DNA of 64,000 nucleotides, taken from Anisus vortex. Taxonomy: Eukaryota; Mollusca; Gastropoda; Planorbidae. Positions 22,894 through 34,800 of the stretch are shown piece by piece. Position 1 is the stretch's first letter. Each line of letters starts with the position of its first letter. The DNA is taken from NCBI GenBank assembly GCA_949126835.1, contig OX421498.1:33835299-33899298 (forward strand), in the 5' to 3' direction. The notes beneath the pieces were generated by a model. That model saw nothing but the letters and a program-made list of their open reading frames with translations, did no database searches and was not told the origin of the DNA. The position numbers and the translations under genes are program-made.

Positions 22894-25800
22894 ATGTGGA
22901 CTGTATTTTTTATCATCTTGTGCTCAGTTCAGACATTTTCAAAAACAGGTTTGGGTGTTGTTTTGTTGTTTTTTTTGTTGTTTTTTTTTGTTAAGAATAT
23001 TATTATTATAATCTTTTGATCATGGTTTACAAATATGGATTTATGAGTTGTTTTTTTTACTGTAACACTGGGCGTTCTTTTAAATTTTAATTTAGAAACT
23101 AAAAACTGATTTTAAAAAAAAGAAACACAAATTTATATTATAACAGAAAATGCATATTTATGCGGGTAAATCAAATATTAAATATTTTAACAATAATTCA
23201 CATATTTAAAATTGCTTTGAAGATTAAACAAACATTAAAAAAAATAGTTAGCAATTAAACATACTTTAAAATTATTTTATTGACAATTAAATACATTTAA
23301 AAAATATTTTAACAAAAAATCAAATATTTTAATTTATTATTTACAGTTAAGCACACAGGTATAGTCTAGGCCTTTTTAAAGACGGTTCATAATTTTTTTT
23401 ATTAATGCTTATGTGGCCCTATGTGGGCCTATTTATGATCAGATGTTAAAGCGACGAAATAAGATTTTTGTCTATTTAAATAATGTTGTGAAATATGAGT
23501 TCCACATGCCCGAGGCTTGGGGTGTGTGTCAATGTATGTGTGTGGAGCAAGGGTCCGGATTTAACCCCAGGCCACAGGAACACCCCGTCCTACGGGTATG
23601 ACAGGACACATAATTGTACACTCTTTCACTGGGGGCTATAACAACTTGCTACCTACCAATTCACCTTTCAATTATTTGCCAAACTAATTCGAAGGCTCGA
23701 TGCTAAAAGGACACTGTATTGGCCTAATATTGGCTCAATATTCTGTCAATGCTTATATATTGGTCATAAGATGGGCCCATATAGTGTGACTATGATTATA
23801 TCCCAATATACTCTCTTTAATTTATAGATGTTCTATATTCAAATGATTCATTTAAACACACTGGAAAAAACAACAACACCGTTTAGCGCCAATATGCCCC
23901 ATTGGGACCGCCTTAATCTTAGTCGTGATGTTATTTCAGAACATTTTAATAATACAAAATCGTTATGAGTTTTTCTTAAAGTGTTTATTTTCACATCCAG
24001 AATAAAAGCTTGTTCAAATTTCATATTGACAGGAGATATTGAATAAATTCACTGAGCTATATATATTATAGCTCAGTGAATAAATTGAATAAGGAAAGAT
24101 GACTCTAATAATATTTGTTTATACACCAGCAGAAGGTAAAGTTTGTACCAAGAGAGCAGAGATCGGCAACAGAGAAGGCAACCACTACAAGTGCGATGAT
24201 CCAGTATTTACTGATTGTTGTGAGCGGAACAAGACATTCACCTGCTGTGAGTCTCATTGGAAAATTAGTCTGTACGTAATATCACTACGCATAAGAATTC
24301 TAATGTAGAAGCATGGCACGAACTTTAATGTGAGCCATTGCTTCTGGCTATTATTTTAATTGTTACAATGATTTGTCACTCTCTTACTATTAACTTGCGC
24401 TGTCTGTCTGCTTGTCTGATTGTCGGCTTGCAAAACTTTGCATCGACTTTTCGATCACTTCCCGTCATCCAATCGAGCTGAAACTTGGGCAGCAGACTTG
24501 TCCCGACTAACAATACATTCTATCAAATTTTCAGCATCATAGCCTTTAGAATAGTCGTGACTATTACTCAAGGCCCCCTTTCAATATTGTACTCGTCAAC
24601 ATGCTCCCTCAATGACCTACCTATCTATAGATCAATCTGTTCCCTCGCTATTGTAAAATGCTTTCCACCTCGCCACTTTCTATTATTTTATCCCCCCACC
24701 ATATCCCAGCCGCCCCTAGTAACAGCGTCGGGTCATTGCAACGCTTGTCCACCATAAAGGGTTTAAACTCGACTTTGCCGTCTGGGCCAAATAGTTTGAA
24801 TGTAAAGGTAAGTTCACCGGTCTGTTAACCGAAAGGTCGTGGGTTCTATTCCTGCCGTTGACCCATTCCTGCCGCTCTGCAGGAGTTTTGGAAATAGTGG
24901 ACGTAATAATCTTCTATTAGAAGGAATGTCTGTCAAACTTATAAGTAAAGTAGAGTACCCGTCGGACCAAATTGATCCATAGGGTCAGTGAACCAGCGTT
25001 CACCAGTCACTGTGGCCACGTCATAGCCTACTAGGTGATTGGGTGGCCAGCACTATACACAGTCGTCTTTACTTTACCGCAACTACCCACCAGAGCTGTG
25101 TAGACTCAGGGACACCCCCAGACCCGTTTAGTTCTATTATACTTCTTACTTAATATTTTTAGTAGGCCCTTTTGATTTTGTTATGATTATATAGTAGACA
25201 TATTAACTGTCCCCAAATTTACCCTGCTCCAATGATTAGCCCATCCTAAAAAAGGTGGAGAAAATAAAAATGAAGCAGGCGTAAGTCTAACAATACAATA
25301 CCATTATGTAAATAGTGTAGACCTACTAAAAAATGAAATGTTCTTCTGTTCTCAGTCTACAGATGACTTGGCTGCTTGTTGTGGTGGTTGCAATTATCAT
25401 TCTTATCTTCGTTTTTGTCCGTTGCTTGACGGGACAGTACGAACATTTCCGATCCACGTCGATCCAAGATGCTGTCCTCAACTGGAAGTTCAAAATCGTT
25501 AATCTGTAAGTTCTTCACACTACGTTGGTTTTGTTCCGTTGAAACGTCTATCTTACCGGGTATTTTTTTTTACGTTTATATTTTGTTCTCGTCCTGGCGT
25601 CAACTTTGGCGGGAGAAGTTTGGGTATGGTGTTCAGGGGAGGTAATACAGTTATCATTAAGTTCACAATGTTGTAGAGCAGGGGTCGGCAACCTAAGGCA
25701 CGCGTGCCAGACTTGGCACGCAGAACGATTTTCAGTAACACTCAAGAAGATTTTTTAATGCAAGTCAAAACAACTTACGTCAGCATAATTACGTAATTGG

Positions 25801-28800
25801 TGCTGCGTGGCGAACTAAAAGGGAATCACCCTGGACGTCGACTGTATTAGTTCAGGAATGTTTGTGTGCAAAAATCTCATGATTGGACTTGCAATTTGTG
25901 ATTTAATCTTTTGTTGTATAGTTTATAGTGTGTTTTTTAAAATAGTTTCTTAAGTCTCTTCTAGAAGAAAGTGATGCGGAGTATGTATAGGTGAAGTCTT
26001 GGATAGTCGAGTCTTGACTGGAAGCAATTAGGGTGTACAAAAAAAAAACAAATTCCGGTATTCAACTGACTGTTGAAGCCGATGTTTCTGATTGACATGG
26101 CGACACAAGGACGGGGTCGAAAAGCATTGGAAGTGTTGGACCACTGGAATGGATTTGAATTGAAATTGGACATATCGTACCGTGAAATCAATTTCAAAAC
26201 ATTTAACTCTTTCCCTAATTTTAGGGAAATTAAGATATATGAGCTTTTTCAGAAGTACATTGAAGCACTCCATGCGGGGTTTTGAAAACAAAGGCAAGAC
26301 TTTCAAATTCATGGACTCGTGTTTCCATATCGCACTATGCCTTACTGGTGTGATCTTACTACAAACTACTTAGATCTGGATCTTTTTATAGTGGAGAGAA
26401 ATTGGATTTTTTTTTTCATTTTAAACATCCGAAAATTGGGCATCGGAAAATCTGAAAGGAATAGCTACTTAGGAAAGTCATCTGTTGTCATCTGCAAGGC
26501 TTTACTTTCAGCTTTTTGTTTAATTTACAATAGTGAGCATATTTTATCGCACATGAATGCTGCTTTAAGTATAGCCTACCAAGAGGCCACTTAAACTTGA
26601 CCACTCAGCTGGGACTAAATATGTACCTGACATTGAACAATTAGCGAAGAGCAAAAAAGAGAGGCGCTTATTAATTGATACATGCTAATTACATTCAAAA
26701 GAGTTTTTCTGCTGATCTATCTTAATTATGCATAAATATAATTATTTCTAAAACACATTTTGTTGGTTTTGTTATTGTAATAAATATAACAGGCTTATAT
26801 AATGTAACTATTGTAATTAATAATGTTTACAAAAAAAATAAGCTCCTTAAATTGACTTTAATGATGCAGGGAATGTTTATTTACAAGGTAAATTAATTTT
26901 ATAAATCTTATTATACTATGGAAAAAAGAGCATAATGCTGAATTTGTATAAAGAAATAATAATTTAAAATCAACGCTAGTTATATTAACTTTTAAAAACT
27001 CGTTCGGCATCAAATTTGGAGAATTTCATTAAAGGGAAATAATTAACCAGTTTTTCTTTGCGTTAATATTTCTATTTTTTTTTTTTTGTTTCCTTTTAAA
27101 AATATAAATGACTTACAATTTATAACTTTAAAATTATCAAACTATAAAAGATAGTTGAAAATTATATAAATATTATAGACGACTATATGTATAATGTATT
27201 TATATGTACAATTTTAAACATTAAATTAACTACCCAGAGATCAAAATGTTACAAATTTATAACAATTTAATTAATTCATTTCTGCCAGCCAGATCCATAA
27301 ATTAATACATTAACCGTTAACCCTTAATGTGTAACAGATTAATGAAAATGTGTATTAGCAGCTCAGGCATGTCAAACGTGCTGCCCGCGGGCCGCATGCG
27401 GCCCTTTGCAAGCATGTGTGCGGCCTGCACAAAGGATACTGCAATTGTCTCATTTAATGGCGAAAAATGCAGTTTTAATACTTTGGTATTAATATAACAG
27501 CATGGCCACGGCAAAAGAGTGCAACTTAAAAAGACATTATGAAACCAACCTTCGATCCTGCGATTAATATGAGGGATTAATTCGTGTTTCAAGACTCAAG
27601 GAATGGAAGGCTAACTTGATACAGCAACAGACGTGTTTTACAAAAATAGATCAAGCCAATGTCACTTCCGTTACTGCAAGCTATGAACTCAGCCGAATGT
27701 TCGCCATTAGTGGGAAATCTTACAGTGAAGGAGATTTCGCAAAGCATTGCCTTATGAAAGCGGCTGACATTGTATGCCCACCGAAGGCACATTTATTTAA
27801 GAATAATATGTCTTTAACCAGGATCACTGTTGCTGGATCGATTGATGAAATGGCAGTTGAAGGCTGCATCATCCAAATTTGAACATTTTTCTATTGCTAT
27901 TGATGAGACCGTTGACATCACTGGAATAGCACAGCTTGCAGTTTTTATTAGGGCCATTGACAGTGAATTTAATATTATGAAGAACTGATAGAACTAATCC
28001 CAATGCATGACACTACAGCGAGCGAAAACACCTTTGAAAAAGTCGAGCAGATTCTGCATAACTATGATTTTGATTAGAGTAAACTTGTGAGTTTATCTAC
28101 TGACGGTAGATTTTATTTCATTTATTTTCTAAACTGCTAAGAACTAATAAAGCAGGCCAATGTTGAATCTGTATTTACCTTTGCTAAATATGAGAGTAAC
28201 ATAGAGTTATTGTCCAAAGAGTTCCAGGAAAGATTTAGTAATTTCTCATCTTTTGATTACCATTTTGCATTATTCTCGACACCATTCAACTTTGATATTG
28301 TCAAAGCAGAGGAAAACTTGCAGATGGAGCTATAAGAAATGCAGTCTGATTCTACACTCAAAGCAAAGAATCTAGAAGTTGGAAAACCTGGCTTTTATTC
28401 ATACCCTCCTGAAAAGTTTACAAACTTTACAAACTTTTCAACTAGGATTATGGCAATGTTCGGTTCCACCTATGTGTGTGAACAGTTATTTTCATTTATA
28501 AAATTAACAAAAACTTCTCAGAGATCAAGGCTGACCGATGAACACTTGTCATCCCTGATGAAGGTCGAAACTGCAAATACATTTCAGCCAGATATATGAA
28601 AAATTGTCATGAAAAGGAGGCATCAAACCTCAGGACAAAACACTGAATAAAGTGTAAAAATGATTGAATGTTCTTAAATAAATGTTGGATTACAATTGTT
28701 AGATTTGGCGTTGTGTGGCGTAAGCTTAATAAATCCGTTGTAGTAGGCGTCCAAATTAATTAAATATAATTCAATAAGATTACAGTTTTTCTCAGATTTG

Positions 28801-31800
28801 TTGGTGTGGCCCGCCGGTATACTCAAAGTATCTTATGCGGCCCATGGTGCTTTTTGAGTTTGACACGCCTGTATTAGCTAATAGCTATGAATGGATTAAA
28901 AAAAGATGCGAAAAACAAACAGTTTTTTTTGTTATGAAATATAAAACGCTTTAATTATTTTCTGTATAATGCTCCATTTCTTTTGGTCTTGGTCTTGCTA
29001 TGGCGCTAAATAAATTAATTGTCTTATAAAATAATATAGTGGAGCAGTTTGACTTTCACGCTGTTGGCACGCTGAAGGATTTAGAAATCCTAGTTTGGCA
29101 CACTGAAGGATTTAGAAATCCTAGTTTGGCACACTATTACTGTTAGCAAAAGTTGTAGAGAGACTTTGAATGCGGAGGGAAACAAAAGGATAATGATAGA
29201 TGCTCAGAGTGTTGTAGGCCTACTTTCAAAATAGTAAGTAACATAACCACCAGATAAGAAGATAAGGCAGCCGACAGTGGCGTAGCCAAGGAGGGAGTAG
29301 GGGGAGCAGCCGCTCCCCAAAGTCCATTTTCCGAAAAGTGGGGCCTATTTTAGAAAAAAAAAAGTGTTTCCACAATGGCAATTTGGAAATACTATTATAT
29401 TGATTAATACTCAATAGATAAGGGATTAAAAGTATGGCGTTTTTAAGAATACGAAGTGATGTCTTTTCAGTGATAAAAAGTTGTGCCTTTGTAAGAATAA
29501 AAAGGTGACGCATTTTCAAGAAAAGAGAGTGACCTTTCAAGTAGAGACCGACCGAAACCAAATTTTTAGTTTCTGCCGAAAACGAATCCATACCGAATAT
29601 TATATATTGACTTCCGGCCGAACCTAAACCGAAACCAAATATTTAACTACAACTTCGGCCGAAACCGAAAAAAAAACCGAAAATGCGAAACAAAGGTTTC
29701 AAAAGATTGCAAATTTTTGTGTAATATTAACTAGTTTATGGGCACTCTATTTGAGTAAATCATTCTTTGGAGTGATTAAATAATCCGTTATTATTAACTT
29801 CAGTCTTCTACTTTACATTAGGGATGTTAATATCCTTTTTTTTTTCTCAAAACCTATTTTCGGTTCTAAATATCCGATTTTTTTAACCCATTTTCAGTTC
29901 CTCCTCTCCGCCCCCGGGCAAAGTAAGTTATAGTTTGGAAAAGTCAAATTTGCATTGATTATACTAAAAAAATAATACAAAGGATTATTGATCCTTAGAA
30001 CGTGGTGAAATTTTTTAAAATAAAAATAGTTGATTTTGGATTAGCAGAAGTCAAAAGCTGTAGTGTCATGAATTTAGACCTTTATAATTATAATATAAAT
30101 CAGTGGATGTTAGATCTATATGTTACTTACTTACTTACTGCCCGTAACGCCTTGGACGCATAGGGCTGCAACAAAGTCCTTCCATCTTTCTCTGTCACGT
30201 GCGACAATTCCAATCGTACCCCAGGAGTGACCAAATTCCTTCAATTCCTGCTCCACAGTTCTGCGCCAGGTTACTTTTGGTTGACCTCTCTTTCTTTTCT
30301 CTTCTGGAGTCCAGTGTAGGGCTGTCTTGCAGATGTTCCCTTCCTCTCTTCTCAACACATGGCCAATCCATCGCCAAGGCTTTTTCATTATGATAGTGCC
30401 CATGTCTTCGTGGTTGCATTGGGACATTAATTCTTCGTTGGTTTTTTTCTTTGGCCAAAAATTGTTCAAAATCCGCCTGAGGTTTTTTGTGTGAAAAGTG
30501 GAAAGCTTCGCAAGGTCCTGTTGTGTCATGCGCCAACATTCGGCACCATAAAGAAGGACGGGAAGTACACAGCTGTTGTAGAGTTTTAATTTCGTTCTGG
30601 TACTATACTGACAGGATTTTCAGATGTTGGTCATGTCGTTAAATGCAATTCTTGCTTTATTCAGTCTGTTCTGAATGGCTTCTTTGCTTCCTCCATCTGG
30701 CGTGAGTGAGCTTCCTAGATATGTTAATTTTTCTGAGTTAGGAAGATCTTTATTATCAATTTTGACTGGAATCATAGTTGTGGTATTTAGCGCCATGACT
30801 TCTGATTTCTTATGATTGATTTTTAGTCCATCTAGTGAACTAAAATTATTCAGTCTGTCTGTTTTGGCTTGCATTTGCTGATAGGTGTGAGACAAAAGTG
30901 CAAGGTTATCAGCATAGTCTAAATCCTCAAGTGTTGATAACAAAGTCCATCTGATGCCATTATTGTTTCTCGCTTCTGTTGTGTTTTTCATCACCCAGTC
31001 AATTAGTATTAGTTATTATTAATTATTATTAGCAATGTGGACATTACGCATCCTTGTCTCACTCCTGTCTTCACTTCGAGCCATATTTTGCTACCTTTCA
31101 TGCAGCATCTTTAGTTGCTGTAAAAGCTCTTAGTCAGCTGTACCATGTGAGCAGGTATTCGATATGCACTCAGAATGCGCCACAGACTGTCTTGGTGAAC
31201 ACTGTCGAATGCCTTTTCGAAATCAATGAAGTTGATATAAAGTTGTCGTTGCCATTATGTACATTGTTCTATGATGTTTCGTAGAGCGAACATCTGTTCT
31301 GTGCAGTTCCTCCCTTTTCTAAAACCTGCTTGCTCTTTTCTAAGCATGATAACGACAGCTTCGTAAAGTCTCACCTTGGCCAGTATTTTGCTTGGGATTG
31401 ACAGAAGCGTAATGCAACACCAGTTATTGCAGTCACTAAGTGCACCCTTTTTGGGGATTTTTGATAATTATTCCTTTAGTCCAGTCTACTGAAAAGTGGC
31501 TCCAATATACTAGCTGCTGTCTCTGCGTCAGACTTAAATAATTCAGTATTCAAGTTATCGGATCCTGGAGCTTTATTGTTTTTTAGTGATTTAATGGCAT
31601 TTACAATTTCTTCTTTTGTAGGTGGTTCTACATTGATGTCCAATTCTGTCTGTACATCCGGAATTACTGCTTCTTCCAATGGTGGTTCTCTATTAAGTAT
31701 TTCGCTAAAATGTTCAGCCCATCGTTTATTTTGTTCAGCTTCATTAGTCAGCAGTTTTCCCTGTTTATACTTAATGGGTGCATTTGGTGATGGGTGGAAT

Positions 31801-34800
31801 TTACCACAAATCTGCCTGGTGATTTTATATAACTGCCCTTGCTCTTCTTTAGCTGCAGCTCTTTCTGCTTCATTTGCAAGTTCTCCAACAAATGCCCTCT
31901 TGTCTGCACGCACCATCTTCTTTACTGCCTCGTTGGCTTCTTTATATTGGTATTTGTATTTTTCTTGTAGTCTTGTTGACCTAGTGCTGTTCATTTGATT
32001 TTTTATCTTGCGTCTCTGGTCTATGGCACACCATGTGGTTGGTGTAATCCATTCTTTTGTCTTTTTCTTATCTCTAAAGCCCAAACATTTTTCTGCACTC
32101 TGTTGGTATGCAACTTTGACATTTTCATAGTATGAACAGACCTGGATTAACCATTAGGCACACAAGGCACGAGGGGGGGGGGCACCACAAGGCCTCAAGA
32201 AAACAGGTGGTACAGGATTTTACTCACACAGCAAATCCTCAATTATGCGCCCCCCCCCCACCTAACTTTGCACCCTAGGCGACCGCCTAGGTTGCCTATA
32301 TGCATAAGCCGGCACTGTCTGCTGATGATTGAGGCAGACTTGTTGCGCAAAATTAACTTTGATTTTTTACTAAAAAACTTTGCCAGATCTTAATCTCGAA
32401 AAAAGAACTTTAAATTGTAAATGTGTGCCCTCTCTGATTATCTCATCTATTTGAAAAGTGACAGTATTTTTTGTGTATTATTATTACAAAATTAATTAAC
32501 TATTAATTTTAATACAGAAATACCTTATTGCAGGTTTTATATGTGTGATAGTAGTACAAACATATGTTAGGTTTTTCTTTGTTAATTTTTTTGCATAATA
32601 TTGAACATACCAGCGGTCAGTGGAGGATCGGGGGCCCGGGGAAGAAGGGGGCACCCATGTGGGTTTGTGCCTAGGGCACCAAGATGGCTTAATCCGGCCC
32701 TGAGTATGAATTAATATTATTATTACTCTCATCATCAGAGCTTAAACTTTGTAGTGCCTGGAATATATTCCTGACATCATCAGAGCTTAAACTTTGTAGT
32801 GCCTGGAATCTATTCCTGACTTGTGTGATGAAGGTGAGCTTAGTGTGAGGATCTGTTAGCTTTTGTATATTGTATCCTCGCTGTATGTCTGTCTTGTTCT
32901 GTGACCGTCTCAGTTTCAGCTTCACTTTTGCTATTACCAACTGATGGTCACTTTAACATTGTTATGAACTGTCTCTATGATGACTATTATTACGACTCGT
33001 TAAATCGGATTCATTGAATAGTTGTATCTTTATTAGAAGTCTCTAGATTCTGCGAGTCTGTAGTCCAAGCTAGGGATTCCTTGACTGACAGGTCTAGGCA
33101 TTAATGTAGTTATATTCGGTATAATTATCTTCAACACCTTTCCCAACAATGATAGATCAAACAACTCCAGTTGTTGAATAAACAATTTTATTTAAATTGT
33201 AGACTCAAGATAAACTATAAGTAAATTCATCAACAGATGGCGAACATAAGAGTTTCATAAAATTTCATAAAATATACAAGTATCAATATAGCGACTTCTC
33301 TCTACAAACTTTCAAACTGAACTAACTCTAAGGAGGTAGGGACTTTACAAAGAAAACTATTATCGAAGATTCTACAGGGTCCTAATACGCATTTCAATTT
33401 CACTGCTCTATAGGATACTGCGATCCAGACTATTACCTTCAATTTCCACGGGGTTGAACGAATTATTTTATTTAATTTGCCCTCAGAGCATAAAAGTCAA
33501 ACCTTGGACTCTAATACGCACTTGTTAAGAGGTCAATGCCCTAGTACGTCATTCATCTATGACCGACATTCGTAACAACATCTATTAATGCTCTCCTCCA
33601 TTTGGCATTTATAAGCATCTATAAGCATTTATAATATCTATATGTTACACACATTAAAAGAATATTGTAGAATATGAATAAAATTCCAGACACATCTATC
33701 ATCTAAGGTTGACAGACGTCCAGCAAGAAAATTAACCGTTTTTTTTTAAAAGAACCTTACTTGCGCTGCAAAGTTGTTTTTTTAATTGCCCAAGTTGCTT
33801 TTCAGTCTGCATTAGCCTAAATAAAATGTTGGGTCAGATTTACTAATATACAATTATTGACAGCGAATGTAATAAAACTGAACTGATTGTCGATTGTGAA
33901 ACACTAAATATGTCATTCTTTTTGTCTCTCTATGTCCTCCTTTTAAAGTCCAAGTATCTCGCAACCTTAGCCTACGTTTTTCGGTCATTTTATCTGTTAA
34001 AGGAGCGTTCAGCATCAGTTGTTTTTCCTTTTCGAATGCGTAGATCAAATGGCTGTGCCGACGACTAGCGTTAACATCTGCATTTGTTGTTGCATGTGCT
34101 TGTATCGCAAATTCACAAGCAATATTCGGAAAAAAAAACAACACTATAATTATAACTATAAGTCGCCTTTGACAAACGAGTGTTTGCAAGGAATATAATG
34201 TTAAGAAATTGTTTTGTGCTAATCAAACAGGGTTTACAATTATTTCTTCAGATAAAAAGATAAATAAATCGTGGGACACAGTTATGAATGATTTCCTCCC
34301 TAAATCCAGTTTCCGTTTAACATCCCAACTTCACACAGATTAATTCACAACAGTTTAACTAAATGAAAGTATCAATAAGCAGAGTAATAGATGCAGCAAT
34401 AGCGTAGCACTTTGAATTTTGAAAGTTAAAATAGATATTCGGCTGATGACCGAAAGTCAATATCAGTTTCGGCCGAAACCGTAAACAAACCGAAAACTAA
34501 CCTTTTAGCTTCGGCCGAATCCGAAAACACGCAGAAAAAGGGTTTTGCCTTTTTTTGGCGCCGAAACCGAAGCCGAATTTCGATCGGTCTCTACTGTGCA
34601 GATTACCTTTTTTGTGAATAAACATTGAGCGTTTTTTCTTTACTATGGTCGCAACATCACTGAGCCCGTACATATTTTGATTTTCGGAATCTCAGTCGTG
34701 GCCCTCTACACCAGGGATCGGCAACCTTTGGATAATATAACTCCAAAGTATGATTTCTCAATTATTCTGCGTGCCAAGAGTCTAAAGTCATCATGCTCCA

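Larger units (their letters stand above)
30124..32950 (-). mobile_element. Decayed non-LTR retrotransposon (endonuclease end plus RT), split by a hAT MITE
   Basis: In minus-strand order: HQLVIAKVKLKLRRSQNKTD (endonuclease end, 32,940), an internally duplicated FQALQSLSSDD block, YYENVKVAYQQSAEKCLGFR, EWITPTTWCAIDQRRKIK, NKAPGSDNLNTELFK (start of the RT), DLDYADNLALLSH, where the catalytic YADD is YADN, then KLTYLGSSLTPDGGS, WRWIGHVLRREEG and RKRGQPKVTWRRTVEQEL to a stop at 30,131. It ends in four TAAG units. The catalytic change and frame breaks show it is dead. Confidence 0.88.
29541..34594. mobile_element. Large TIR element enclosing other transposons
   Basis: GTAGAGACCGACCGAAACC at the left faces CGATCGGTCTCTAC at the right, 5 kb away. 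Both ends continue into the same kind of CGGCCGAAACCGAAA-rich subterminal sequence (to about 29,700 and from about 34,440). This pairing suggests one element into which a LINE, a MITE and other repeats inserted. No target duplication is clear, so two separate half-elements remain possible. Confidence 0.5.

Noticed and set aside
24240..24255. Stronger-looking donor T|GTGAGT for exon 2 of the membrane-protein gene
   Set aside because: It leaves the wrong phase for the transmembrane frame of exon 3; agtct|gtacgt keeps all three downstream exons in frame.
28339..28599. Domesticated transposase (host gene) candidate
   Set aside because: Upstream coding relics are broken by several stops and frameshifts, and the element still has its terminal repeats; no sign of purifying selection.
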